64,000 bases of DNA from Amycolatopsis orientalis DSM 40040 = KCTC 9412 (GTDB lineage Bacteria; Actinomycetota; Actinomycetes; Mycobacteriales; Pseudonocardiaceae). The translations under genes and the position numbers were made by a program. This document shows positions 43,444-51,809 of the stretch, one piece after another. Each line of letters begins with the position of its first letter. Position 1 is the first letter of the stretch. The stretch is taken from positions 1 to 64,000 of the forward strand of contig NZ_ASJB01000065.1 in the NCBI RefSeq assembly GCF_000478275.1, in the 5' to 3' direction. The notes beneath the pieces were generated by a model. It was not told the DNA's origin. It made no database searches and saw only the letters and a list, made by a program, of their open reading frames with translations.

Positions 43444-44633
43444 CGAACCTCGGCGAACTCCGCCGCGACCCCAACGCGCTCGCGGCGCACTACACGAAAT
43501 TCGGTGTGGCGGACCGGATCCTGCTGACCGGACATTCGCACCAGGCCTGGCCGGACGTCGCGGAGGAAGGTCTTCTCGAAGCCTTCGCCGACGCCGCCGA
43601 AGAGGTCGACACGAAGTGGGACCGGGCCTTCGCGAAGGCCGAGGAGATGCGGGCGGGGTTCCGTGCGCTGCTCGGTGACCCGCACGGCGCCATCGCGCTC
43701 GGTGCCAGCACCCACGACCTGGTGATCCGCTTCCTGTCCGCGATGGACCTGCGCGGACGGCCAAGGATCGTCACGACCGACGGCGAGTTCCACACGCTGC
43801 GCCGTCAGCTGGCACGGCTGGCCGAGGAAGGTGTCGAGGTGATCCGCGTCCCCGTGACGCCGGTCGCCACGCTCGCCGAACGCGTCGCCGCCGAGGTCAC
43901 CGAAGACACGGCCGCGGTACTCGTCTCGGCCGTGCTGTTCGAGACCTCCCGGCTCGTGCCGGGACTGGCCCACCTCGCCGACGTCTGTCTCAAGCAGTCG
44001 GTGAACCTAGTCGTCGACGCCTACCACGCGCTCGGCGTCGTCCCGTTCTCGCTGCACGACCTCGGGCTCACCAACGCCTGGGTGCTCGGCGGCGGCTACA
44101 AGTACCTCCAGCTCGGCGAGGGTAACTGCTTCCTGCGGATGCCCGCGCACGCGCAGGAACTGCGCCCGGTCGTCACCGGCTGGTACGCCGAGTTCGGTGC
44201 GCTCGCGGACGACCGCCGTCCCGGCGAGGTCGCCTACGCCTCCGGAGCGGACAGGTTCGCCGGCGCGACCTACGACCCGACGAGCCACTACCGGGGCGCG
44301 CGCGTCTTCCGGTTCTTCGCCGAACAAGGGCTCACGCCCGAGTTCCTGCGGGAGGTGTCGCGGCATCAGGTCGGTTACCTCGCCGAGGGTTTCGACAGGC
44401 TCCGCCTGCCCGAAGCCGTCATCACGCGTGACCGGGAGACGCCGCTGGACCGCATCGGCGGCTTCCTGTCCCTGAAGTGCGCCGACGCCGGTGCGCTGCA
44501 GGCCGCCCTCGCCCGGCGCGGGGTCCGGACCGACAGCCGCGGCGCGTACCTGAGGTTCGGACCGGCGCCGTATCTGTCCGACACTCAGCTCGATTCCGCG
44601 CTCCGCGTCCTGGAAGAGGTCGTCAACGGCTGA
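43440..44633 (+). CDS. kynU: Kynureninase-like class V PLP enzyme
   Basis: A 397-residue fold-type I PLP enzyme. The start LLTGHSHQAWPD is characteristic of the kynureninase-like group. Asp193 and His196 in VDAYHALGV and Lys221 in GGGYKYLQLGEG form the cofactor site. Kynureninase cleaves kynurenine to anthranilate and alanine. The overlap with tryptophan 2,3-dioxygenase strongly supports this over another class V function. A GC-rich hairpin follows the stop. Confidence 0.9.
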   Translation: MTNLGELRRDPNALAAHYTKFGVADRILLTGHSHQAWPDVAEEGLLEAFADAAEEVDTKWDRAFAKAEEMRAGFRALLGDPHGAIALGASTHDLVIRFLSAMDLRGRPRIVTTDGEFHTLRRQLARLAEEGVEVIRVPVTPVATLAERVAAEVTEDTAAVLVSAVLFETSRLVPGLAHLADVCLKQSVNLVVDAYHALGVVPFSLHDLGLTNAWVLGGGYKYLQLGEGNCFLRMPAHAQELRPVVTGWYAEFGALADDRRPGEVAYASGADRFAGATYDPTSHYRGARVFRFFAEQGLTPEFLREVSRHQVGYLAEGFDRLRLPEAVITRDRETPLDRIGGFLSLKCADAGALQAALARRGVRTDSRGAYLRFGPAPYLSDTQLDSALRVLEEVVNG

Positions 44634-44640
44634 GACGGCC

Positions 44641-44671
44641 CGCCCCCCGGCTTGGCGAACGGGCCGGGGCG
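44641..44671 (+). terminator. GC-rich hairpin after kynU
   Basis: CGCCCC..CGG (44641-44650) pairs with CCGGGGCG (44664-44671), with two unpaired Cs in the left arm. It starts 8 nt past the kynU stop. Confidence 0.45.
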
Positions 44672-44793
44672 ATCTAGGTTTGCGATGTGGCACCGTCGCC
44701 GCCGGACGACCTTCGTCGGGGATTGTGCCTTGTTGCAGGAACTTCGCACGTGAGCCACAAGCAGCGTGCACTCCAGGACAAGGAGTCACCACA

Positions 44794-45864
44794 GTGACGG
44801 AAGTGTTCGGCCAAGGTACCGGCCATGAACAGGTCGTCTTCTGCCAAGACCAGGCCACCGGCCTGAAGGCCATCATCGGGATCTACTCGACGGCGCTCGG
44901 GCCGTCGCTCGGCGGAACCCGGTTCTACCCCTACGAGTCCGAGGACGCCGCGCTGGCTGACGTCCTCGCCCTGTCGAAGGGGATGGCGTACAAGAACGCG
45001 CTCGCCGGGCTCGACCTCGGCGGCGGCAAGGCCGTCATCATCGGCGATCCCGCCAAGCACAAGACCGAAGCGCTGCTGCGCGCCTTCGGCCGGTTCGTCC
45101 AGTCACTGGGCGGCCGCTACATCACCGCCTGCGACGTCGGCACCTACGTGCAGGACATGGACATCGTCGCCCGCGAATCGGAGTTCGTCACGGGCCGCTC
45201 GCCGGAGAACGGCGGCGCCGGCGACTCCTCGGTGCTCACCGCTTTCGGTACGTACCAGGGCATGCGTGCCTCCGCGGACGCCGTCTGGGGCGTCCCGGAC
45301 CTCGCGGGCCGCAAGGTCGGCGTCGCCGGGGTCGGCAAGGTCGGGCACATCCTGGTCGGGCATCTGATCGAGGCGGGCGCGCAGGTGGTCATCACCGACG
45401 TGTCGCCCGCGGCGATCGAGCGCACCCGCGCCGCGTACCCCGGGGTGGAGGTCGTCGAGGACCTGGACACCCTGATCCGCACCGAACTCGACGTCTTCGC
45501 GCCGTGCGCGCTGGGCGGGGTGCTCACCGACGAGACCGTCGGCCTGCTCCGGTCCAAGATCGTCTGCGGCGCGGCCAACAACCAGCTCGCGCACCCCGGC
45601 GTCGACAAGCAGCTCGACGACCGTGGCATCCTCTTCGCGCCGGACTACCTGGTCAACGCCGGTGGCGTGATCCAGGTCGACGACGAACGGCACGGCTTCG
45701 ACTTCGCGCGGGCGAAGCGCAAGACCACGGCGATCTTCGACACCACCAAGGCGGTGTTCGCGCTGGCCAAGGCCGACGGTGTGCCACCGGCGACGGCGGC
45801 CGACCGGCTGGCCGAGCGCCGGATGACCGAGGTGGGCGGGCTGCGCTCGATCCTGACGGTGTAG
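44794..45864 (+). CDS. Glu/Leu/Phe/Val dehydrogenase (valine dehydrogenase-like)
   Basis: A 356-residue amino-acid dehydrogenase. The catalytic Lys region is GLDLGGGKAVIIGD, with the upstream GGTRFYPYESE. A second conserved region is ITACDVGTYVQDMD, and the NAD-binding GVAGVGKVG is in the C-terminal Rossmann domain. Size and sequence fit Streptomyces valine dehydrogenase or leucine dehydrogenase. It deaminates branched-chain amino acids to 2-keto acids. AAGGAG lies about 9 nt before GTG 44794. A 160-bp spacer separates it from kynU, so it probably has its own promoter. Confidence 0.9.
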   Translation: MTEVFGQGTGHEQVVFCQDQATGLKAIIGIYSTALGPSLGGTRFYPYESEDAALADVLALSKGMAYKNALAGLDLGGGKAVIIGDPAKHKTEALLRAFGRFVQSLGGRYITACDVGTYVQDMDIVARESEFVTGRSPENGGAGDSSVLTAFGTYQGMRASADAVWGVPDLAGRKVGVAGVGKVGHILVGHLIEAGAQVVITDVSPAAIERTRAAYPGVEVVEDLDTLIRTELDVFAPCALGGVLTDETVGLLRSKIVCGAANNQLAHPGVDKQLDDRGILFAPDYLVNAGGVIQVDDERHGFDFARAKRKTTAIFDTTKAVFALAKADGVPPATAADRLAERRMTEVGGLRSILTV

Positions 45865-45880
45865 GGGCTCGTCCCGTAAC

Positions 45881-45933
45881 GCCATGAAAGGTCCTTTCCT
45901 TGCGAAATTCGCAAGGAAAGGACCTTTCATGGC
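45881..45933. terminator. ATGAAAGG palindrome, copy 2
   Basis: A perfect 53-bp palindrome with 26-bp arms around one base, core ATGAAAGGTCCTTTCC. It differs from copy 1 by inverted centre bases and lies between convergent genes. Confidence 0.7.
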
Positions 45934-45949
45934 ACTTGGGGGCCGGGAC

Positions 45950-46138
45950 TCAGCCGCTCTTGCGACGGAAGGTGCGCTTGTTCGCGGCCGGACCGTGGGC
46001 GTGCAGGTTCTTCGCCCCGCCGCTTTCGTGGGCCGAACCGGAACGGGCCTGGGCCTGCTTGCGCTCCAGGGCTTCGCGGAACTTGCGCTTGGTGTCGTCC
46101 TCTTCGCCATCCGCTGGGGACGGTGCCGGTTCAGTCAT
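45950..46138 (-). CDS. DUF5302 domain-containing protein
   Basis: A 62-residue, highly charged protein (DDTKRKFREALERKQAQARS, then a His-containing tail AKNLHAHGPA and a basic KRTFRRKSG end) matching the actinobacterial DUF5302 family of unknown function. It is probably largely disordered. A strong CGGAGG lies 6 nt before the ATG, which supports that it is a real gene. It is convergent with the dehydrogenase gene. Confidence 0.85.
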   Translation of the reverse strand: MTEPAPSPADGEEDDTKRKFREALERKQAQARSGSAHESGGAKNLHAHGPAANKRTFRRKSG

Positions 46139-46212
46139 TACTACCTCCGAGGTGACGACGTGTGACCACGCCAGCCTGTCAGGAACGGACCGGCTTGGCG
46201 AGTCGATTTACG

Positions 46213-47184
46213 TCACCTGGACGGTGTGGGCAGCTGGACCGGTCCGCCGAACCGGATCCGGCTCCGCAGCAGCGGCCGCCAGCAGTGGTCGCACAGCAGG
46301 ATCGGCTTCAGCCGGTTACCGCAGTCGACGTGATCCAGCGTGATGTCCGGCGCCTGCCCCGGCACCTCGAACCCCCGTGACCACTCGGCGATGAAGGCGA
46401 GCGCGGGGAAGAACGCGAGCCCCTTCGCCGTCAGGCGGTAGTCGTGGGCGTCGGTGCGGGTCTTCGCAACGCCGGTCCGCAGGACGCCGACGTCCACGAG
46501 CTTGCTGAGCCGTCCCGACAGCACACTCGGGCCGATCCCGAGTTCCCGTTCGAACTCGGAGAAATGCCGCGCCCCGAGCAGCGCGCTCACCACGAGCCCG
46601 GTCGACCAGCGGTCGCCGAGCAGTTCCATGGTGTCCGGGAAGAACATCAGCGGATCGCCCGCGAGGGACTCGGCGTCCTTGCGGCGGAAGCGTTTCGTCG
46701 CCGTCGCTTCGACGACGCCGGTGTCGTCGAGCCGTCGCGCGCGGACGTCGCGGGCGTCGACGCGGCGTTCGCAGGAGGCGCAGCCCAGCGGCGCCGAGGT
46801 GGCCAGTTCGCAGTCGAGGTGGATCAGCGTCGGCAGGACGGCGCGCCGCCCTTCGACCCATTCCCGCTCCCAGGCCCAGATCGAGATCAGCAGCGGCCAC
46901 AGGTCGAGGCCGCGTTCGGTGAGCCGGTACTCGTGCCGGGTGCGCCGCGCGTCCCGGTAGGGCGTGCGGACGAGCACGCCCGCGTCGACCATTTCCCGCA
47001 GCCGCCCGGAAAGCGCGGTGGGGGAGATGCCGAGACGCAGCCGCAGTTCCTCGTAGCGACGGAAGCGCAGGAAGAGGCTCTGCAGGATCAGCAGCGTCCA
47101 CTGGTCCCCGAGCAGTTCGAGCGCCCGGCGGAGCGGGTCGCCCGCCGGCCTGACGCGCTGCGCCGTCGCCTCTGTCACGTACAT
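46213..47184 (-). CDS. Tandem HxlR-type transcriptional regulator
   Basis: A 323-residue protein containing two HxlR winged helices. Domain 1, residues about 15-110 (LELLGDQWTLLILQSLFLRFRRYEELRLRLGIS), is followed by a CASCERR linker. Domain 2, about 185-290 (MELLGDRWSTGLVVSALLGARHFSEFERELGIG), is followed by DHCWRPL. Single HxlR proteins are about 110-130 residues and dimerise, so this is a built-in pseudo-dimer. Each half ends in a CxxC-like pair, possibly metal or redox sensitive. It is divergent from a carotenoid oxygenase and probably represses it. Confidence 0.88.
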   Translation of the reverse strand: MYVTEATAQRVRPAGDPLRRALELLGDQWTLLILQSLFLRFRRYEELRLRLGISPTALSGRLREMVDAGVLVRTPYRDARRTRHEYRLTERGLDLWPLLISIWAWEREWVEGRRAVLPTLIHLDCELATSAPLGCASCERRVDARDVRARRLDDTGVVEATATKRFRRKDAESLAGDPLMFFPDTMELLGDRWSTGLVVSALLGARHFSEFERELGIGPSVLSGRLSKLVDVGVLRTGVAKTRTDAHDYRLTAKGLAFFPALAFIAEWSRGFEVPGQAPDITLDHVDCGNRLKPILLCDHCWRPLLRSRIRFGGPVQLPTPSR

Positions 47185-47217
47185 CCCTTCCGTGAGGTTG
47201 TCGCCGTCAGCGTACTA

Positions 47218-47257
47218 CTGACTACAGCAGAAGAAGTCTATTGACAGCTGACTACAG
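47218..47257. promoter_or_regulatory. CTGACTACAG direct repeats, candidate HxlR operators
   Basis: CTGACTACAG occurs at 47218-47227 and 47248-47257, identical and 30 bp apart (about three helical turns). The second copy lies between the -35 and -10 of the carotenoid oxygenase promoter. Binding by the adjacent tandem HxlR protein is a natural inference. Confidence 0.6.
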
Positions 47258-47269
47258 AAATCATAGTGT
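47241..47269 (+). promoter_or_regulatory. Sigma-70-like promoter of the carotenoid oxygenase gene
   Basis: TTGACA (47241-47246), a 17-bp spacer and TAGTGT (47264-47269) form a near-consensus housekeeping promoter, 41 bp before the ATG at 47311. Confidence 0.65.
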
Positions 47270-47310
47270 CTCAGCCAATCGGTCAACGCGAACCCGCCGG
47301 GGAGAAACCG

Positions 47311-48798
47311 ATGACGAGTGCCTCCGAACAGCCGATCCTCGTGGCGGCCACCGCCGCGGAACCCGAGGTCAACCCGTATCTGATGGGCGTCTACGCCCCG
47401 GTCGGCGAAGAGATCGACGCGAGCGATCTCGAGGTCATCGGCCAGATCCCCGCGGATCTCAACGGGGTGTACCTGCGCAACGGGCCCAACCCGCGGTTCG
47501 AGCCGGAAGGCCGCTACCACTGGTTCGACGGCGACGGCATGATCCACGCGGTCCACCTGGAGAACGGCAAGGCCCGCTACCGCAACCGCTGGATCCGCAC
47601 GAAGGCCTTCGAAGCCGAATCCGAGGCGGGGAAGGCGCTGTGGAAGGGCATCATGGAATCGCCGAAGGGCAATCCCTTCGGCAACTCCCACGGCCTGAAC
47701 GTCAAGGACAGCGCCAACACCGACCTGATCTTCCACCGCGGCCAGGTGCTCTCCACCTGGTACATGTGCGGGACGCCGTACGCGATCGACCCGCTCTCCC
47801 TGGAGACGCTGGGCGCCGAGAACTTCCTCGGCACGCTGGTCGGCGACATGATGGCGCATCCGAAGGTCGACGAGCGCACCGGCGAGATGTTCTGGTTCGA
47901 CTACGGGCCGCGGCCGCCGTACCTGCGCTACGGCGTGATCAGCGCGGACGGCAAGGTCGCGAGCACGACCGAGATCGAACTCCCCGGTCCCCGCCTGCCG
48001 CACGACATGGCGATCACCGAGAACTACGCGATCCTGATGGATCTGCCGCTGATCCATGACCCGGAGGCGGCGCGCAACGGCCGTCTCCGGCTGCTGTTCG
48101 ACCGGTCGCTGCCGAGCCGGTTCGGGGTACTGCCTCGCTACGGTAACGGTAGCCAGATCCGCTGGTTCGAAGCCGACCCCTGCTACATCTACCACGTCGT
48201 CAATTCCTGGGAGCAGGACGAGGAAATCATCCTCGACGTCTGCCGCGTCCAGCGTCCGCATGATCAATTGGCCGCCCCGGCAGCCGACGCCCGCACCCCG
48301 CTCGCCAAGATGCTGTCGTACCTGCGGCTGGACGCCTCCCTGCACCGCTACCGGTTCAACCTGCGGACCGGACAGTGCCTGGAGAACCAGCTCGACGACG
48401 ACAACACCGAGTTTCCGTCCGTCGACTCGAGGGTGGTCGGCGGCCGGAATCGCTTCTCCTACGCGGTGCACATCTCGCCGGAGTCGACGCTGAAGTTCGA
48501 CGGCCTGGTGTGCTACGACAATCATGCCGGCTCCAAGACCGAACATCGCTTCGGTGCGGGCCGGTGGGGCAGTGAGGCGCCGTTCGCACCCCGCGACGGC
48601 GCGGCCGCCGATTCCGATGACGGCTATCTGGTGACCTTCGTCCAGGACGAGCGTGAGGGGCGCTCGGAGCTGGACATCTTCGACGCCGCCGATCTCGCTG
48701 CCGGACCCGTGGCCAGGGTCCTGCTGCCCCAGCGTGTCCCGCTCGGTTTTCACGCGACCTGGGTCCGGGCGGACCAGCTGGAACCTTCCCGTAGTTGA
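47311..48798 (+). CDS. Carotenoid oxygenase family protein
   Basis: A 495-residue beta-propeller dioxygenase. All four Fe(II)-binding histidines expected of the family are recognisable: in MMAHPKVD, LPHDMAIT, YHVVNSWE and GFHATW. Members cleave carotenoids, apocarotenoids or stilbenes at a double bond. No carotenoid biosynthesis gene is present here, so the substrate may be exogenous, such as lignin-derived stilbenes. GGGGAG precedes ATG 47311. Expression is probably controlled by the divergent HxlR protein through a promoter-embedded repeat. Confidence 0.92.
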   Translation: MTSASEQPILVAATAAEPEVNPYLMGVYAPVGEEIDASDLEVIGQIPADLNGVYLRNGPNPRFEPEGRYHWFDGDGMIHAVHLENGKARYRNRWIRTKAFEAESEAGKALWKGIMESPKGNPFGNSHGLNVKDSANTDLIFHRGQVLSTWYMCGTPYAIDPLSLETLGAENFLGTLVGDMMAHPKVDERTGEMFWFDYGPRPPYLRYGVISADGKVASTTEIELPGPRLPHDMAITENYAILMDLPLIHDPEAARNGRLRLLFDRSLPSRFGVLPRYGNGSQIRWFEADPCYIYHVVNSWEQDEEIILDVCRVQRPHDQLAAPAADARTPLAKMLSYLRLDASLHRYRFNLRTGQCLENQLDDDNTEFPSVDSRVVGGRNRFSYAVHISPESTLKFDGLVCYDNHAGSKTEHRFGAGRWGSEAPFAPRDGAAADSDDGYLVTFVQDEREGRSELDIFDAADLAAGPVARVLLPQRVPLGFHATWVRADQLEPSRS

Positions 48799-48818
48799 GT
48801 GATCCGGAAAGCCGCGGT

Positions 48819-48853
48819 CCGGGTCGCCCCTTCCAGGGGGCGGGGCGACCCGG
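48819..48853 (+). terminator. Hairpin after the carotenoid oxygenase gene
   Basis: CCGGGTCGCCCC (48819-48830) and GGGGCGACCCGG (48842-48853) form a perfect 12-bp stem with an 11-nt loop. Confidence 0.75.
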
Positions 48854-48883
48854 GCACGGCGTCAAAAGGGTGGAACCGGGCCG

Positions 48884-50107
48884 ATGACGGTCTTCGTACT
48901 GGGCGGGGCACAGACCGATTTCGCGCGGAACTTCGCGAAAGAGGGCGGCGGGCTCTTCGAGATGTTCGCCGAAGTGGTCCCGGACGCCCTGGTGGACGCG
49001 CAGGTCGAGGCGGGCGAGATCGGCGTCGCCCACGTGGCGAACCTGGCCGCCGAGTTGTTCACCGGCCAGGCCCAGCTCGGCGGGCTGCTGGTGGCGGCCA
49101 TCCCGGATCTGGACGGCGTGCCCAGCGTCCGGCACGAGGCCGCTTGCGCGTCCGGCGGGACGGCGGTGCTCGCCGCGAGCGCCGACCTCGAATCCGGCCG
49201 CTACGACGTCGCGCTGGTGACCGGGCTCGAACTCATGCGCAACGTCGACGCGCGGTCCGCGGCCGGGCACCTCGGCTCCGCGGCCTGGGTCGGCGCCGAG
49301 GCACGCTCGGCCGAATTCCCTTGGCCCGCCTTGTTCGCCGACGTCGCGGACGTCTACGACTGGCGATACGGCCTCGATCCCGCGCATCTCGGCCTGTTCG
49401 CGCGGAACGCGTTCGCGAACGCCGCGCTCAACCCGATGGCGCAGGCGCGCGACTGGACCTTCCCCGACGGTTCGTTCGGCCAGGACGACCGGCTGAACCC
49501 GGTCGTGGAAGGCGTGCTGCGCAAGAACGACTGCGGCCGCATCTCCGACGGCGCGGCCGCGATCGTGCTGGCGTCGCCGGACTTCGCCGCCGAGTGGGCG
49601 AAACGCGCGGGCCGCGACCTCGCGGAGGTCCCGAGGCTGGCCGGATTCGGCCACCGGACGGCGCATTTGTCGTTGCGGGGCAAGCTGGATCGCGCCGAAG
49701 GGCAGGAGTACCTGTTCCCGCATCTGCGCGGTGCGGTACTCGACGCGTACCGGCGCGCGGAGGTCTCCGGCGCCGAGGAGATGGACGTCGTCGAACTGCA
49801 CGATTGCTTCACCATCACCGCGCTGGTGGCGCTGGAACATCTCGGCGCGGCCCCGCCCGGAACGGCGGGACGGCTGATCGAATCCGGCGGGATCGCGCGC
49901 GACGGCGTCCTCCCGGTGAACCCCGGCGGCGGGCTGCTCGGCCTCGGTCACCCGGTCGGCGCGACCGGGGTGCGGATGGTGCACGACGCCGCGCGCCAGG
50001 TCGCGGGCACGGCCGGGCCGCTTCAGGTCGAGGGCGCGCGGAACGTGCTGACCTTGAACGTCGGCGGTTCTTTCACGACCGTGGTCGCGATGGTCGTCGC
50101 CCGCTGA
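48884..50107 (+). CDS. Thiolase family protein, SCP2-thiolase type
   Basis: A 407-residue thiolase-fold enzyme. Cys88 in EAACASGG is the acyl-accepting cysteine, ELHDCF supplies a His, and GHPVGATG is the usual C-terminal His motif. The second catalytic Cys of classical thiolases is replaced in LNVGGS, a trait of SCPx/SCP2-type thiolases that act on branched or sterol side-chain substrates. It is a single gene after a strong terminator. Its 3' end overlaps the predicted membrane-protein gene on the other strand. Confidence 0.88.
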   Translation: MTVFVLGGAQTDFARNFAKEGGGLFEMFAEVVPDALVDAQVEAGEIGVAHVANLAAELFTGQAQLGGLLVAAIPDLDGVPSVRHEAACASGGTAVLAASADLESGRYDVALVTGLELMRNVDARSAAGHLGSAAWVGAEARSAEFPWPALFADVADVYDWRYGLDPAHLGLFARNAFANAALNPMAQARDWTFPDGSFGQDDRLNPVVEGVLRKNDCGRISDGAAAIVLASPDFAAEWAKRAGRDLAEVPRLAGFGHRTAHLSLRGKLDRAEGQEYLFPHLRGAVLDAYRRAEVSGAEEMDVVELHDCFTITALVALEHLGAAPPGTAGRLIESGGIARDGVLPVNPGGGLLGLGHPVGATGVRMVHDAARQVAGTAGPLQVEGARNVLTLNVGGSFTTVVAMVVAR

Positions 50108-50439
50108 AGCCACCGGCCGCGCCGTGCCGCCCCGGCGACCGCGCCGGTCGCCGTCGCGCCGAAGAACACGACCGCGGCCACCCCGGTCTCGGCGGTGAAC
50201 TGGAGTTCGCCGAGCGTGCCGACGGCGAATCCAGAATGGACGCTCCAGGCGATCACCCCGGTTCCGGCCGCGGCGGCCACACTCGTGACCACTCCGGTGA
50301 CGAGTACGACGAAACCCAGTGCCGCCAAGGAGAAACCCTGTCGCTCGGCCCCACCGAGGAGCCCGGCCAGCGATGCCGCGCCGACTACGGAAGCGCAACC
50401 GAACGGGAAACCGAAGCCGTCGGAATTCCTCATCCGCAC
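50023..50439 (-). CDS. Hypothetical membrane protein
   Basis: I do not recognise this 138-residue product. It has about four hydrophobic stretches (around CASVVGAASLAGLLGG, SLAALGFVVLVTGVVTSVAAAAG, TGVIAWSVHSGFAVG and GVAAVVFFGATATGAVAG) and a basic tail, as in small actinobacterial membrane proteins. GTG 50439 has GGAG 6 nt upstream; ATG 50433 is an alternative. It overlaps the end of the convergent thiolase gene by 85 bp, which is unusual, so it could be a chance frame. Confidence 0.55.
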   Translation of the reverse strand: MRMRNSDGFGFPFGCASVVGAASLAGLLGGAERQGFSLAALGFVVLVTGVVTSVAAAAGTGVIAWSVHSGFAVGTLGELQFTAETGVAAVVFFGATATGAVAGAARRGRWLQRATTIATTVVKEPPTFKVSTFRAPST

Positions 50440-50545
50440 AGTCAACTCCGCGTCACCGGACGTGCGGTCCGCGTGAACGGGTTCCCTACGCGGAGGCCGG
50501 GAATCCTGACGGAATTCTGATGGTCGGGAGTGGCGATACGGGACT

Positions 50546-50584
50546 GTGTGGATTTTGTTGCGTTAGATGAAGCAAAACCCACAC
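50546..50584. terminator. Hairpin GTGTGG...CCACAC
   Basis: GTGTGGATTTTG (50546-50557) pairs with CAAAACCCACAC (50573-50584) with one mismatch and a 15-nt loop. It includes a U-rich segment when read on the plus strand. Confidence 0.5.
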
Positions 50585-50599
50585 GCCCCCCGGCCGCCG

Positions 50600-50630
50600 A
50601 GCCTGACGCCCCATGCCTTCCGCGCGTGCG
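50600..50630. repeat. Duplicated 3' end of the hydrolase gene
   Basis: This 31-bp segment (AGCCTGACGCC ... GCCTTCCGCGCGTGCG) matches 50871-50901 at 29 of 31 positions. The second copy contains the stop and last codons (HARKA) of the alpha/beta hydrolase gene on the minus strand. The copies are 271 bp apart in direct orientation. Confidence 0.65.
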
Positions 50631-50653
50631 TGATCAGCCCCTGTGACGTGAAG

Positions 50654-50712
50654 AAGTACGTGAAGGCCTCCTTCACTACCTTGAGGGTAGGCAAGGGGGC
50701 CTTCACGTACTT
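50654..50712. terminator. Compound hairpin AAGTACGTGAAGGCC
   Basis: AAGTACGTGAAGGCC (50654-50668) pairs perfectly with GGCCTTCACGTACTT (50698-50712). The interior has a further CTACC/GGTAG stem, so most of the 59 nt is paired. It resembles the hairpins at 6788, 26266 and 45881 in layout, with a GAAGG/CCTTC core. Confidence 0.65.
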
Positions 50713-50881
50713 GAGGATACGGTCAAACTGGAGGCAAGCGGACATTTCTCGTTGACTCGCGTCCTCTGTGGACAGTTGTGAGCCTGGAGCGCCGGCTCCC
50801 GAACCGCCCAAGTTCCTGCCGGGGAGAAAAGAGCCATCATGTGCTGAAAAGTGGCCCCTGACCGCCACAAAGCCTGACGCC

Positions 50882-51751
50882 TCAGGCCTTCCGCGCGTGC
50901 GCGAGGATCGCGCCCGTGATCGCGGGCCACAGCTGCCGCGGCAGCTCGTGCCCCATTCCGGGATACAGCACCAGTTCCGCGTCCGGGATCGCCGCCACGG
51001 TCGCCTTCCCGCCGCTGACGTTGATCAGCGGATCGCTCTCGCCGTGGATGACCAAAGCCGGGACGCGGACCTCGCGCAGCTTCATCGTGCGGTCACCCGA
51101 GGCGACGACGGCGGCGGCCTGCCGCAGTCCGCCCGCCGGGTGGTTCGCCCGGTCGTAGTTGCGCGCCGCCCTCATCCGCAGGTACTCCTCGTCGGAGGGG
51201 TGACCGGGCGAACCCACGAGCTTGAACCACGCGACACCGTCTTCGATCGCCTGCTCGCGGGTGGCGGCGGGCGGCCTGGTCAGCGCGGCGAGCGCGGCGG
51301 GTTCCGGATGCCCGACCGACGGATCCCCGGTGGTCGACATGATCGACGTGAGGCTGAGCAACCGCTCCGGGGAGTCGATCGCGAGCTGCTGCACGATCAT
51401 CCCGCCCATCGAAGCGCCGACGACGTGCGCGCGGTCGAAGCCGAGCGCGTCGAACAGGCCGGTGACGTCGGACGCGAGATCCGAGAGCAGGTACGGCGCC
51501 GTCGTCAGGTCGCCCGCCGCGAGGGCGCCGAGGTCCGGGACGGGGAGATCGTCCAGATAGGACGAGAGGCCGATGTCGCGGTTGTCGAACCGGACGACGT
51601 GGATCCCGCCCTCGGCGAGCAGTTCGCAGAAGCCTTCCTCCCAGGTGACCATCTGGGCGCCCAGTCCCATCACCAGGACGAGCGGTGGGTCCGCGGGGGA
51701 GCCGAAGGTGTCGTACTCGAGTTCGAGGCCGTTCACGCGCGCACGGGGCAT
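50882..51751 (-). CDS. Alpha/beta fold hydrolase
   Basis: A 289-residue hydrolase. The oxyanion region is VMGLGAQMVTWEEGF, the nucleophile elbow is GASMGG (Ser), the acid is in HGESDPLI and the His in GMGHELP. The sequence resembles the actinobacterial branch related to haloalkane dehalogenases and proline iminopeptidase-like esterases; the substrate is unknown. AGGA lies about 10 nt before ATG 51751. It is divergent from a TetR regulator across a 58-bp spacer and is its likely target. Confidence 0.87.
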   Translation of the reverse strand: MPRARVNGLELEYDTFGSPADPPLVLVMGLGAQMVTWEEGFCELLAEGGIHVVRFDNRDIGLSSYLDDLPVPDLGALAAGDLTTAPYLLSDLASDVTGLFDALGFDRAHVVGASMGGMIVQQLAIDSPERLLSLTSIMSTTGDPSVGHPEPAALAALTRPPAATREQAIEDGVAWFKLVGSPGHPSDEEYLRMRAARNYDRANHPAGGLRQAAAVVASGDRTMKLREVRVPALVIHGESDPLINVSGGKATVAAIPDAELVLYPGMGHELPRQLWPAITGAILAHARKA

Positions 51752-51809
51752 GGCGCCGATCCTGCCCGGATGTCCACCGCCGTGCCACCGGCCGGTTACG
51801 GTTGACCGC

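Larger units (their letters stand above)
50440..50881. other. Repeat-rich spacer without a supported gene
   Basis: No frame here looks coding; the longest ones cross two hairpins. The stretch holds the hairpins at 50546-50584 and 50654-50712 and a duplicated copy (50600-50630) of the 3' end of the following hydrolase gene. An AT-richer patch near 50640-50760 and CCGCCAC/GTGGC pairs near 50851-50868 are also present. Confidence 0.5.

Noticed and set aside
50563..50868. A 101-codon minus-strand frame in the spacer
   Set aside because: It spans two hairpins, and part of its sequence is the translated duplicate of the hydrolase gene end.
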